Below are positions 24,601-39,600 of a stretch of DNA of 64,000 nucleotides, one piece after another. A program made the translations under genes and the position numbers. Every line of letters starts with the position of its first letter. Position 1 is the stretch's first letter. Under the pieces are notes generated by a model, which worked only from the letters and a program-made list of their open reading frames with translations, had not been told where the DNA came from and did no database searches. Source of the DNA: Taeniopygia guttata (Eukaryota; Chordata; Aves; Passeriformes; Estrildidae); the NCBI RefSeq assembly GCF_048771995.1, contig NC_133027.1:13016001-13080000 (forward strand), in the 5' to 3' direction.

Positions 24601-27600
24601 GTTATGTTTTGGTGTTTTTGAAGATGTGAGAGGATTAGCAAGCTTCATTTCACAACATTAGCTCAGTAATAAGTTGCAAGACTGAAACAGTGTGCTCACT
24701 TTCATGGGCAGTTACATGGTAACTTGCAATTAAAATAAAAAAAAATTATTTATTTTTGCAGGTAGATAATCCTGTGTCTGTTTTAACCCAAGAGATGAGT
24801 AAACAGTTTTTACAGACTAAAAATGAAGGGGACAAGTACAAGGTAAGGAAAATAATTAGCATAGTCATAAAACTTTAAAATGCTGATTGCAAATTTTTAG
24901 AGCATTTGGGAAAAAAAAATTCAAATTCCTTAATTTTAATTCCCTTTTTTGGGCTAACTCAGGTAAGTAGCTAAATACCACACAACCACTTGCTCATTTC
25001 CATTCTGTGCTGCCCACAAGCTTGGAATGGGGGAATGGGAAATGGAGAGTAAAAGTAAAAAAAAAAAATTAGAGAGATGAGATATAATTTGTGTAATAAC
25101 TGAAGTGAAAGCTGGAAGGAGAGAGAAAGAAAGTGAAAAAAATAAGAGATGCAAAAAGAATCACTCACCGCCTCCTACTGGTAGTCTGAGGCCCAACCAG
25201 TGCCCAAGCAAAAGATGACTAATCCCCCTAAACCCTCTCTTACCTCTTTTTATTGCTGAGCTTGACTTTGCTGGTTTGGGCTGGGTTAGAGTTAATTTTC
25301 TTCATGGCAGTTTGTATAGGGCTACTTTGTAGATTTGTGCTGAAAACACTGTTGATAATGGGGAGATGTTTTCCTTATTGCTGTTTTTGTAACTGCTGAG
25401 TAGGGCTCACACAGAGTCAAGGCTTTTTCTTCTTTTTCCACCCCACCAGCAAGGAAGTTGGGGGTGCACAAGGCTTTGGGAGGGGTCACATCCAGGACAG
25501 ATGACCCCAGCTGACTAAAGGGATATCCCAGACCATATGGCATCATGCTCAGCATATAGAGCTGGGGGAAGAAGAGGGAATTGGGGGATGTTTTGAATGA
25601 TGCATTTGTCTTCCCAAGTCACTGTTAGGCATGATGGAGCCCCGCTTTCCTGGAGATGGCTGAACACCTGCCTGCCCTGGGAAATGATGAATGAATTCCT
25701 TGTTTTGCTTGGCTTGTGTGTGCAGTTTCTGCTGTATTATACTATTTTTATCTCAACTCCTGTATTTTCTTGCCTTTACTTTTCTGATTCTCTTCCCTAT
25801 CACACCCCAGGGGAAAGTGAGTAAGTGGCTGGGGCTAAACCATCACAATAACATTTTCTGAGGTGGCATATCTCTTTGGCTGCTTGGGATCATCTGCCTG
25901 GTTGTATACCTCCCCAGCTTTTTGCACACCCAGCTGGTCAATTTACTGAGAGGACACAGAGTGAGAAACAGGAGGCCTCAGTGCAACAGCTAAAATAGGA
26001 GTGTATAGTCAGTATTTTTTTGATCACACTCTAAAATAAAAAACTGTAACAGTTGCTGTAAAGAAATTTAACTCCATCCCAACCAGAGCCAGTGCACTCT
26101 CTGATTGCACCAATCATCCACTTGCACAAACAATATTTTTGAAGATTCTTCTCTCTAAAGAGATGGATAAATTTAAATTTTAGGGCTCTGCTGAGTTAGT
26201 TCATTATTCAGAAATACCCCTATCAGAAATGAGTGTTTTAAGTCGCCCAAGGAACCACTGGCACTGGTATCAGCTAAAGCAGGTTTAATACTAAAGTGAA
26301 ATCGTGGCTAAATTCGTTGGCAAGGTTCACTCTCCAACTTATGCAGATGCACAAGAGGAAAACTGGACTAAAACCTGAAATTAATCTAAAACCAAAATCA
26401 GCCTAAAATGATCTATGTGCGGATTAGAATGGGAAAAAGGTGAGGATGAAAAGGAGTAAGGGAGACCTTCTCATTAAGTCCCATTAATGGACCTACTTGC
26501 CAAACTGAGCTGTGGACTTGACCACAGTTTAGGCCTGAAGGTTTTGACAGTACATTAATTTAACAGTATTTAATTAGTAGCCTGCTTTCAACAATTTGAC
26601 TGATGATTCTTAGAGAGTTTACAATAGCACAATGGTAACTCACTTGTAGGCCTAATTTTCTTACTAATCTAAGTACCTAAGAATCTTAAGAAACATTCAT
26701 ACTACAGTTGCTATGCTATGTACACACTTGTATGTAAGTAGACCTTAAGAGTATGTACAAGTTGTGTACCTGTAAAAAATTCCCTGCAGCTCAGAGAAGT
26801 ACTCATATCAAATGCCTTTGAATCTTCTGAGCGGGTGAAGGGTGATCCCTGAGGAGTCGGGGGTAATAGCCCAGGCTCTGTCACCTCCTGGCAGCAGTCC
26901 TCCAAGTAAACTTGAGAGTTCTCTGGCTCACAGTGGTGTCTCACTCAGAGGGGGATGCTGTCACAGCCCACTGTGGTCCAGGAGAACTCAGTGGGTCTCA
27001 CTTGGTACCATTATTCATAGGTCACAAGAGGGTGGACTTTAGTCCTGACCACAATTCAAGTCAGTAACTTTCTTTGAAAATTCAGTAACAAAAATGATGC
27101 TCCATTTGGGTTGTTAATCAGGCAAGAAAAAGAAATTTTAAAGGCTCTTCATTTAGAAAGAGGAGTTTGTCAGTCAGTGTAAGTTCCTAGGAATAGAGAG
27201 TGTTTCTGATAAACTGAAGAGGAGCTGAACCCAGCTTCTGTTCATCAAGGCTGGGGCTACCAAACATTTCAAATATCACACTGTGGCCCGAGGAGGGAGT
27301 GGAAGTTGTACCACCACAACCTGACCATTTTTTTCACTTTGGATATCATTCAACATGCAGGATGTTGGGATGAATGGTCATTCTGTCATAATTATTGAAG
27401 GTCCACTTAAGTAAGGTGCTGATCTCGCATCTACTTCTGTTTATTCCTTTTTAGTTTTTTTTGAAGGCAACTCAGCTGGAACAAATGAAAGAAGATTATT
27501 CATTTATTGGAAAAACAAAAACAAATACCCGTGTTCAGATAGAACAAGGGGAAGAGGTATGTAAAAGTTAAAGAAATTATTAGGACAGATCTGAGCAGTG

Positions 27601-30600
27601 AAGGAAGTACGGGAATAAAAGTGCATAGTTTTGATTTTATTAGATCTCAGTGACATTAAATTTCACAAACCTCAAATCTTTCCAAAATTTTATATTATAT
27701 CACAGCTTTTTGCTACCCCTGTTTTTGAACCCCTGTTTTTTGAACCCCTGTTTTTGAACCCTTTTTTTAACCCCTGTTTTCTTTTTCAAGCGTCTTGAAG
27801 AACTTAAGCAGCTTTATTTGGAGAAGAAGGAAATTTTCAAAAGCATCGCATTTGTGAATGACATGCAAAATCGTCTCAAAGATCTGAAACATCAAATGGC
27901 ATGGGCAGTGGTAAATGTCTTCCTAAAATATGTTTGTACATATGAAATGTGCTTCATTCCCAGTCTGCTGTGCACATACTAATACAGGCTTCTTTAGGTG
28001 AGTGAGATGGAAAAAGAAATAGAGCTGCTCAAAGAAGGCATCAAAGCTGAAGAAGGAAATACAGAACTCCTTCAGAAGGTAGAAGAATGCCAGGTATGTA
28101 TATGGTCTAAACCATATATTACTCTAGCTGTAGTCACCCCCCAAGTCAGAGATATGTTGTGAAGGTTTTCTTGGGTATCATTGCCTTTAGAAAAGAGCAA
28201 TGATTTCAGGAGACTTATGGGAGTTTTGGGATGGTTCTTAAGACTTCTGTAGGTAGCAAGAAAGAATAATTTTGTCATACATTCTGATTTGCATATGAAA
28301 CACATTTTGTGCAGAAAAACAGGCATCATTATTTTGAATCTAGAATCAGAGAATAGTTTGGGTGGGAAGGGACCTTAAAGATCATCCAGTTCCAGCCCCC
28401 CTGCCACGAACATGAACACCTTCCACTGCATCAGGCTGCTCAAAACGCCATCCCACCTGGCACTGAACACTTCCAGGTATGGGACATCCACAGCTTCTCT
28501 GGGAAGCCTGTGCCATTGCCTCACCACCCCCACAGTAAAAACTTCATTCCCTATATCTAACCTAAATTTCCCCTCTTTCAGTTTAAACTCATTATTCCTT
28601 GTCATATCAATACAGATAATGAAGAATCCCCTCTCCAGCTTCCTTCGCTCCCCTTCAGCTACCCAAAGGCTGCTATGAGGTCTCCACTTCTTCAGGCTGA
28701 ACAGCCCCAAAACTTTTTAGTCTATTAAAACTCCTCAAAACTTTCTTTGTTAGCCCTTATTTTCCTTTTTTTTAAAATGTTTTTATGGGTTTTTTTCTTT
28801 CTTTTAAAAAGTATTTGTTTCGCAATTGAGGCATTTTTTCTTTATGGTCAGTGTGTCTATGTAGCGATGAGGGAAAATTGTCTAGATGCTGGTTTCATTT
28901 CTTTTGATGTCATGGTTCTTCACCTTATTGGATTAAAAGTCCTGTGTTTGAATAAACCTTGAGATAGAAAAAAAGGTTGCTGTCTACATCACAGATTTGG
29001 TACTCTGTTGATTTCCCAAGAATGAACATTTATGAGTTTTCATCTTAGTATATCCATAGTGACAATGTCTTACTCTTTTTTTTTTTAAACCCAACAGAAT
29101 ACATTCAATTGTTAAAAATTGAAATGTGTCTGATGGATTCCTTTGAGAGATATTTGTCTTGTAACATTAAGAGGTTTTGAAGAAAATTTTGTTCCATTAC
29201 TACTTGTTTTGTTGTTTTTTTCACCAAAGGTAAAAGTGAATGAAGCAGAAAAAAAGTACAAAGCAATACAAGATAAATTGATAACAGTAAGTGAAGAAGC
29301 ACAAGCCCTTCATCCTCAGTGTATTTCTTTGAAGTCTGAAGTGCAGGCAAAAAGAAAAACAGTCAATGAAACTGAGGTAGGCAAAAAAACCCCTTTCAAA
29401 GTTCATACCAATTTAAAGCTATAAACTTGTCCGTGCTCTACCCATCTGGAATTCTACACCTGTGTTGGCTTCCTGACTCCATGCTGAGTTCAGAAAAGGT
29501 TCAATTTCCTGCCTGACTGGCAAGTAGTGTCTGTTCAGGAGCCCTGGTGTTTATACCTTTACATAGTTACTAAACAGTGTTAAGCTTAGGTCAAAATAGA
29601 TAAATAGATGTAATTTTTGAAAATCAAGTTATGTTTGTCTGGTTTGGTGCAGTTCAGTATTTACTCAAAACTGTAGTTCTTTCAGAAATCATTTCTTCTG
29701 TTTCTTAAACTACTGTATCCTATTGCCTTGATAGATCGTTTATAATCGTTCCAAAACGGAGTTAAAACGTCTGGAAAAAGACAGTGAACAGCTACATAAA
29801 CGAATTGAAGAACTGAAAAGCTGGTAAATACAGATACAGTGATTATGGTATATGTTTATTAAGATCTAGGTGGAAAAGAAGTGAGCTTTTCTGATTAATG
29901 AGAAAAACTGCAGTGATAAAAAATATTTATTTAATCTTTAGCAGGGTCCAGTTAAATACCTGAATATTTCTGATCCTGCTTCTTTACATACCAAGATTTT
30001 ACCTAGAATGTCAAAAGAAGAGGCAATTGGGTAACAAAAATGGGGTTTTTTTTGTTTGTTTTTTGGGTTGTTTTGTTTTATTTTGTTTTTGGTGATAATA
30101 GATATTCTCTAGCTTCCATGATGGTGCAAAACAAATATGTCTTAAACTAAATGCAATAGGAATATAACTGGGAGGAGTTACATGTGATTAGAAATTAAAA
30201 AAAAATTCATTATTGCTATGTAGATCTTGCAACTTAACAGAATCTTAAATGTAACTGAATGAGTAAATCTTCTGTATGCTACAAGTAATGAAATTCATGT
30301 CATGTAAATAATCATTATGGTTTTAAGATATGGATGTATGTTCTTTTTCTAGTGCTAATCAGGATTCAGAGCCTGAGAAATTGGAAAGACAAAGGAGAAT
30401 TGCATACTTAAGGGAACAGTTAAAGGCATTCCACAATGAAGAAATAATGATTGGTCAGCAGATGGATCAATTTCAGCAGGCTGTATCTAAGTGTAAGGAA
30501 GAACATTCTAGACTCAGGTAAGTTATGCTTTTTTTGTAATTGTTTACCTCTGTTTCAAGTTAGAGAGAATCCTTTCTTTTCAGTATCCCTTCTAATGTAC

Positions 30601-33600
30601 TTGTGATCCCTGAGGTGTTAGGCTCCAGTTTCTTTTTCACATTATAAGAGAATAGATACACTTAGGAGTAATTACTGCTTGTATAGTTAAGGCAGCAGAT
30701 TCACAGAGGCTTTGAGGCAAAGTGGTTCAAATACTAATTTAGGGCATACCCAAGATAGGAAAAACAAAGCACTCTGGCTTTGATTTGGAAACCTGAATTT
30801 GAACAATGATTACTGAAGGGGATTATGGCAATGTCAGTTGTTGTATTAAAGGATTTGAGAATTGTTCCTTATTGCACCTGGTGTATTAATTTAAATGCCT
30901 CTTATCAATTATTGTAACCAGTGCATACTGTATGTTTTGTTGAAGATCTTTGAAGACAGTGAAATTGAAACATATAATTAGAAATAAAATAAATTTATTA
31001 TAATTTGTTAGAAATAAAAACGTCTTGTAGAACTGTTGCAAAGTAGTAATTTTCTCTCTTGCTTTTTTTTTCTCATGTTTCTTCAAACTATAAAATTATT
31101 ATTGCATGTGTGCACCTAGCTTTACATTGAACTACTGATATCTTGATACACAATGCTATTAGTAATTGCAAAACAGGGCTTTATAATTATTTTAGTGCAC
31201 TTTAGGCTCCGTAAATACAGAAAAAAAATCTGTTATCTTAGGAGAGAAAGCAGTGAAGTGCAACAAGCACTGGATGCCCAGCAGAAACAGCTGAGAGACC
31301 TGAAAGATAGTAAAACAAACACTTTGAAAAGATTTGGACCACATGTACCAGCATTTCTTGAAGCAGTTGAAGTAGCCCATAGACAAGGACAATTTAGAAA
31401 GAAACCTCTTGGACCTTTAGGTAAGAATAAGTTCTAAAACATATTTTTTCATGGGATATTTTTGTACTGCTAATGTAAATAAATAGTGGCCTTTTAGAAA
31501 ACTTTGTTCTTTGAGGAACTTCAGATATATCTTTTTCTTCTGTACTTCCTGGACTAAAGGTTTTACCCGGGTAGGTTATATTTTGCTTCTGTTATACACT
31601 CACTAACAGCTACTGGCTTTCCTCATTTTCCAGCTGTTTTTGTTGAGGTATTTTACAATGGTAAACTTTTGGTCCATCCCTCCAACTCCCCCACATCCTC
31701 AAGGCATCAGAGAACTGTGCTTTGACTGCTTGTTCCTCAGTGGTTAGCACTGTCCAGGTCTTGGACAGATTTTGTTCAAAATGCCCAGTGGCTGACTTGT
31801 GGGTTTTTCAAACTTGAGATGTTTTACGTGGAACTGGTCAGACAGACCCAACTGAGATTTTGCTGGGAATCTGGCTGCTAGTTGTCTTCTGTCCAGCTCT
31901 GACAATGGCTATTATTTTCAGTTTGTGAATGGAAGGAAAGGTTTCAGCATATTCTGGAAGTAATGTGCATGGCATATACCGCAGGGTAAAAATATGTGCT
32001 ACTGTAGACAGTTGATATAATGGAAATCTTCATGTTTGTTTAATTTTCAGTATAGTTGTTCCACAGCCTGCATCCTTAAAGCATTACATTGTTGACAAGC
32101 TATCTTTGCCTTGATACATTTCTGCTAAGCTGCCACAAAATTGGTACCCTAATGGAAGAAAATACAGACCTGCAACTATGTGTAGGTCTCTAGGCAGAGA
32201 AATTATAGGTTTGTGTTCTCAGGTCTGTTGTAGAGTCTTTTAATTTTTAGTCAACCTCTTAATTTTTTTTTGTACCTATGAGAAGGGTTTCTTTTAGGCT
32301 CTTAAAAAAGCCTGCAATACAACGAAACAAGAACCTTGAGTGGTAAAAATGCTCTACTGAATGTTTTGTTATGGAACACAGCACCTAAAGCCTTGCTTCG
32401 TATGTTTATTTAGGTGCTTTGATTCATCCAAAAGATCCTGAACTGATCTTGGCCATCGAATCCTGTTTAAAAGGCCTCCTTCAGGCATTTTGCTGTGATA
32501 ATCATAGCGATGAAAGAACTCTCCAGTTACTGATGTCAAAATATTATAAACGTGGACATAGACCTCAAATAATTGTAAATAAATTTCAGAATAGAGTTTA
32601 TGATACTAGTCAGAGGTAAGTATGTTTTCAATTTTGTTGCTTAGCCTTGATGGTTTAAAATGACTATTTGTAATTTTTTTTTTAAGAATCTCATGTGAGT
32701 TTTATTAATGGTTGTTTTTTTCTTTTTTTCAGAGGTGTTTATCATCCAGAATTCCCATCAGTTCTGACAGCATTGGAAATAGACAATCCAGTGGTTGCCA
32801 ATTGTTTGATTGATATGAGGGGTATAGAAAGAGTCCTGCTAATTAAAGTAAGGCTTTATGCTTCCTGTTGTCTAAGTAATGCGTAGAGCATTTATGATGT
32901 CTTCACTAGTAATGTCTGTAATGGATAAAAGAGGTAGAGGAAGTTTTGCTCTCCTTTCTGCCCCATGTGTTTCAGGACCTTCCCTGTTTGTTTCTGGGTT
33001 GCCACTACCTTTCTGGACCTCTAAGTGGTGTAGTTTCCCAGTCTAAATAGTCCATGTTAGGAGACAGAGCCTCCTAACTGCAGTCTCATGTCTCTGTTAA
33101 TTGGTGGGTTCAGGATGTGCTGCTTTTAGGTAGTCCAGGAGTTACCAAAATTTCCAACTACCCCTACCAGTTGTGCCTAGCAGCTGGTAGCTAAATTTTC
33201 TGACACTATCTGATTTCTGCTCTTAATTGATTTTTGATTTTCTGTTAGTACTGGAGATACCAGCTCCTGCAGATAAGATTACAGGTAAAATGTTGTATAT
33301 GTTTTTATTTAGAGAAGGCAAGGTGTTCTCTAAATAAGCAGAACTAATGATCCTTACTTTTTGTGAATTTTACTTTTCTCCAAAATCTCTTGTCCCAGTT
33401 TATCCTCTGACATTCTTACTTGAAAGAGGCAGTTTGTGTTTTGTCTAAAGAAGAGCTAACTGTTTATCAAGCATGGCTGCCATTGAGTGGGTTACATGAC
33501 AGCTGAACTTTGTAGGCTTTTCTTATGGCAGGAATGTTGGGATTGTTCTTCTTCTGCCTGAACTAACCAGTGATTTTCATAACATTATTATCTTTGAGCC

Positions 33601-36600
33601 CTAACTGAACAATTTCAACTAAATCTCAAAGTATTCTGTGGAAAAATTGATACATTGGAATATATAATACAATTGCCTTGGACAATGGCACTTGTGACCA
33701 CTTAGTCTGGCACTGTCAATGTTGGGTTTTTTTGCCAACATGTTTCCCTGAACTTTAGTTTAATATTGTTTGATATCTTTCATACCTTGCTTTGGAAGCT
33801 TGTTTCCTCTATGTTTATTTTGCTTTTGACAGTTGAATATATCTGTGCATAGTAACCTTCTGGTTAGTGATTTTTTTTCTCCAAGGCAAATTCTAAGGGA
33901 CTGATTAGACTACAGAATGACCAGTTAAACTTAGTGGGTTCTTGAGAACATAAATGTCCTACTCAGCTAAGAAAAGTAGATCCTTGACATTACAGGTAAT
34001 TTTCACATTTTTCTTTTCATTAGGAATTGAAATTATTCCTGGGTGAAAACATCTAGACAGCTTTTAAATTCTCACCTTAAATTAGGGTTGCATTTCTGCT
34101 GGTATTATAAGGCCCTTTTGTTTTTCAGAATAACCGGAGGGCTCGTGAGGTAATGCAGCACAATCGGCCCCCAAGAAACTGTAGAGAAGCTTTCACTGCT
34201 GCAGGTGATCAAGTATTTGAACGACGCTATTACTCTTGCAATTCTTCCAGACCCCAGCTCCTAAGTCAAGATGTTGAAGCAGAAATCAGGTTAGCATCGT
34301 GTTTGTAAAAAGTGTGCTTGTTGGCATGAATAGTGGAATATATTTGTCTATTTGCACATACACTACTCTATAGCCTCTTCATTTTCTTTCTGAGATTTAC
34401 ACTTCCTTTCTGAGAATTCTAGAAAACCTTTTAATTTCAGTGCCTTTTTCTGATAGGAAAAACCTTGTGTTGTATTTAGTTATCTTTCAGCTTGTGGCAT
34501 GTATATCTTACCCACCAAGCAGGGATTTTCTGTGCTCAGTACTCCAGGAAATCTAGCTACCTTCTTTTTTATGCTTGGTTAAAAAGTGTATGGAGTCAAG
34601 GCTGTTTCTTTAAAAATATGATACTTGAACAGTGATGTTCAGCCAAAGTTGTTAGCACACATCCTCCTGTTGGTTTCAAACTTTGCATCTGTGTTTCCTC
34701 AGGCTTTTGACTTCATTCATGGTGGGTGGCTTTGAGAATTCCATCACTTTTTATGATTTTAGGGGTTTTTTTCTCTCATTGCTTTCAAAATGGTAGTTGA
34801 AAAAGCAAAATGTACTTCAAAGATTACAAACTTGAGCTGTCACCAAGGAAATTTGTGATAATAGAATAATTTCATTTTGAGGCTCAGATTATATTAGAGA
34901 CATATTAGGCAATTTTAGTATTAATAGTTGATAGTATGAACTGAATTGAATGTTAAAATTTACTTCTAGAAACTCAAAAGTTTTAAATGTGTAAGTTAAT
35001 TGTAGTTTGTTCATATCAGTATATAATAAATTTCACTCAAAGATTATTTTAACTTTCAAAGTGTTACAGGCATTCCAGTACCAATTTTGCTGTGGGGGAA
35101 TGATGTAGGCTAGTTAAAAAGGAATGCATTTTTACCCTTTGTCTTGTCATGCATGTAATTTTTTTTGTGTATTTCTGCATGTGTTTGTCACAAATAATAT
35201 ATGTGTAGTATGTAACATCTCGATATCCCTTTGTTTATAAAGTCACTTGGATAACGAAATTGAAAACAAAAGGGCACAGTTGACAGCCTCTCAGCACCGC
35301 TTACGTTCCATTGAAAATGAGATTAGGCAGAATGAAGATCATCTCTATAGTCATCGGCGACACCAAAAACAACTACAGGTAAAAATAGGTACAGTGTTAG
35401 TTTTTAGAAACTCCTCAGTCTTTCCCTATTTTATTTTGACTTCTGCAATCTATCTGGAGTGCCTAATAGTTGTTAATTTTTATCCTTACTTTTGTTGTTT
35501 GCTTTCATGTTTTGTTTTGGGGTTTTTTTGTTTGTTTTGTTTTGTTTTGTTTTGTTTTTTTTGTAGTAGGCTCTTATAATTAAGGACAAAATTATAGAGG
35601 CCAAATCAATCCTTACATATGCTGTTATTTCTGTTCGGTATCTTTCCCCACCTTGTGCTAAATCTTACATATTTCTACTGCTTTTTAACTGATCTTGATA
35701 CACTGAATATTTCTTCTTTAAGTTCTCTTAATTTTAATTTGTTTATAAACCATTTTACAGCTGTTAGCTTCCTTTCTGTGGTCTATGGTACTTCTGGGTA
35801 GGATATATATTTGTGGTGGCCAGCGGTGCTCTAGGTAGGCAGTGTAAGCTAATACACACTTGTCACGATCTGCTAGTGCAAGCGGGAGTTGTGATGGTTC
35901 ATTTTACTGATCTCTGAGTGCAAAAACAACACAGAGGGGATTTTTAATATTAATTAAAGCAAATGCACCTTTTACTGAGTGTCCACAGCAAATGTGAGAG
36001 AAGGATTAGAAAGGAGATAAGGGATAGCGAGAGAAAGAGAAAGAGGGGAAGGGAAATAGCTACCAACAGAGAGATGAAATCCTCATGGTCCAGCCAATAG
36101 ATCCATCTTGTCACGTCGGGGAGAGTCTCAAAGTCTTTGGTTGACTCTGAGGTCTTTATAGCCTTGAGGTGGGGGAGGGAACAGGACGGTTCCAGAGAGA
36201 GAACAGGTACAGGACAGTGGACATGCCGTCCAGTTCCAAAAAGGACAAACCAGTCCCAGCAGTGAGCAGGACCCATTGTTTCTTGGTCCAGCAAACACAC
36301 CTGCAGGCCACACTTGGCAGACATCCCACTTCAGTCAGGCAAGAGCCCCTGTGTTAGAATTTTAAGGGTCTCAGTCTCAGTCCTTGGTGAGGGGCTTTAG
36401 TCTCCATCCTTGATGGTAGTTGTGAGGCAGATGAGGGATCTTCCATGGAGGATCATCTGGCCAAGAGGTGGGGAAATTCATGGGCTATTGTGATGAGCAA
36501 GGATCGTGATGCAGGTGCAAGTGTACAGAGCAAGCTGCTAATTGCCAGTCCCTACTCAAAGCAGTGTAGCGTGGCAGCACAGCAAGCACATCTGCAAACA

Positions 36601-39600
36601 GTCACTTGGCAAGTGTCCACCTCAATCAGGTCAGAGCTCCAGTCAGGGTCTTCAGAGTCTTAGTCTCTGTCCTTGCAACGATTGTGAGGCAGATGAGGGA
36701 AACTTTGGACTGTCTCTTACGATTCTATAAAAGATTATATTCAGTAAATAATAAGTAAGAAGCAGAAAAAAACCCCCTAGCATGTAGTCTGAAATGCTGA
36801 AGATAAATACTTGGAGAAAAAATAAAGTGTATTTTGTTAAATTGTCATATTGAATGGAGATATGATAACTTAATGAATTAAAGCACACGACTTTTAGAAC
36901 AAGTTATATCTCATGAAAATGAATTCCACAGGTGGGTGTGAAGAGTTGTGTCTCTTGTTAGTCACTAATGAAGCTGAAAAATACAAGTATCTTTCCTGTG
37001 ATGACTTAAATGAACAAATGTGAACTTTTCTCCTTAGGTAAGCTTCAGAACATGTATTTTCTTTTTCTTCCCAGGTAAAAGTAAGAACAGCAAATGCAGA
37101 GATAGCAGATCTTGAAAATGTGGAAGAGCACCAGTCAGCGGACATCCATATATTAGTAAGAATAGATTATGCAATTATGTCTAACCTGTGTATGGATAAT
37201 ATCTTTTAATGATGGCAATGTTTTGAAACAAGCAAAGATGGATAGTGAAGAATTGAACACGTGCCATAATTCTAAACACATCTGTAAATTGAGTGATTTT
37301 ATTTATTTTTGGCGATTTAAATTTTTTTCCCCAGGTTTTGCAATATTTGTCTTTTTGAATCAGAAAGTATTTATGATGATAATTCATTAGGAATGATGTT
37401 ATTTTCTAGGAGACAACAACAATCCACTTACTCTTCCTGCATTGCATTGTATATTGGATGTATATTGGCCACAGATCCAGAGGGAAGTTGCCTTGTTCTT
37501 TTCAGTCTTTCATCACAACTCCGAAATAAAATCCTCTTAATTTTCAGTCACATAAGTATGAAGTTCCACTTTTACTTTGCAGTTTGATTTAGTGGTCTCC
37601 TACAAGAGCCATCAGTCTCTTCCTTTGGACTTTAGTGACAATTACATTGAACTGCTCCTATACTAGAGTTATAGAGTACTTCAAGTAATACTGTACCCTA
37701 ATACTGATAGTAAAAAAATCTGTAGTAGTTTACAAATGTGTCTCCTTTTATTATTCTTAACTTTAATACCTTTTGACAGCAAGAAGAAGCTGAAGAAAAT
37801 AAGGGTAGGATGGAATCTGTAAAACAAGACATGCAGCTACAAAGCAGAAAAGTGGAAGAACTGAAAAATACTCTCCAAGCAGCTGAAAAAAAATTAGAGG
37901 AAGTGAAAGAAAAAATTCATCAAGTAGAAGAAATTGCTGGCCCAATTAAGGTAACAGTAATTTTATATTGTATTTTCGATTTGTTCCATTTGTGTGTCAA
38001 GGTGAATGCGGTTAAGAAGAGGTGAGTCAGGAGAAGAGAACTTCTTGTTGCCTGATATACTTAATGTTTACCTAGAGAATGGAAATGGAGCATTCCATCT
38101 AGAACATGTTGGAAAATATGCTTGGCAATATTTTGAAGGTGATGTTGATTGTTACAAGTACTCACTGTAGTGTTTTATGTTTAAAGAGAGTTCATTTTGA
38201 GGTATCTTTAGTCGTGGAGTGAAAAGGCAAGAAAAACGGTTTCCTTGACTTTCCTTTCTCATGCATCACATTTGTTGTTTTTACTTGTTTGTTTCTAAGA
38301 AACCTTGGCTAAGAGTGTTTGTAACTGTTCATTTCTCTAAATATAATTTGAAATTCTAGATGAATTGGTTGTTATTTTATGAAGTTACATAATCACAGAA
38401 GGTACCAGCATATAGTTTTAATTATTCAAGACTACAGAAGGCACCTGGAAATGGCAAAGAAATAGCAAGACTTAAGATAAATAGCAGAATGGTGACATGC
38501 AAAATTTGATATTAGCAAATAGAAGACAATCTCACTTTGGCAAGAAGAACTTACAGTTTGAAAACAGAAAACAGAAATAAGAGTTCAGGACATTTCTAGT
38601 ACTTTAAACTTGTAGAAGACTGAAATAATGAAAACTTAAAAGATCACTATGGGAATCTTTTACACGTCTCACTTAAACTGTAAATTGCTGCGTAGTCAGC
38701 CCAAATTAAAAGAGCAAACAAAAAGAGAAAGGAAACAGGGCAGCAAAGCAACAGATAAATGTGTTAGTTCTAATGTATCTAATATGGAAGTTCTAAAAAC
38801 ATGATCTATTTTAAAAGAATCACTCTGTATGGTAAGAGATTTATTCAGAATATGAAAACATTATTGCTATTGTTATTTAGAGTACTGAACACAGGTGAGG
38901 GAAGCACTGAAATTCCTGAAGAGATTTTAAATCGGATGTGTTGTTAAGTGTCCTACAGTTGTTTAATTAACTCTTGACATATAGCACGTTGTGGTTTTAA
39001 GATAGGATTGGAAAAAAGTAAGAGCATATGTTACTGTTGGTGATGGTTGGTTTTTGTGTTTGTTGTTCTGGGGTTTTTGAGTTGTTTCTTGGTATTTTTC
39101 TGTTTGGTTTGGTGTTTTTTTATTTTTGTTAAGACAAGCCATCTAGTTGACTGGGATGAAGAAGAAAATAGCCCTAATTTATGTAATTCTTTATGCCTCT
39201 TTGCTTCTCTAGAAAGATATACCACTTCAACAGTATCAATACTGACTAGAGGTTGCTGGTGAAGGGTCTGGAGCACAATGCCTGTGAGGAGCAGCTGAGG
39301 GAGCTGTGGCTGTTTAGCCTGGAGAAAATGAGACTCGAGGGGGACCTTACCAGTCTCTACAACCACCTGAAAGGAGGCTGTAGTGGGGTGGGGCTCAGTT
39401 TATTTCCCTGGGTAACAAGTGACAGAAGGAGAGGAAATGGCTTCAAATTGTACCAGGAGAGGTTTAGTTTAGATATGAGGAGAAAAATTTTCATGGGAAG
39501 GGTTGTAAACCATTGAATCAAGCTGCCCAGGCAAGTGGTGGAATCACTGTCTCTGGAAGCATTCAAAAATGTATGGCTGTTGTACTGGAGGATGTGATTT

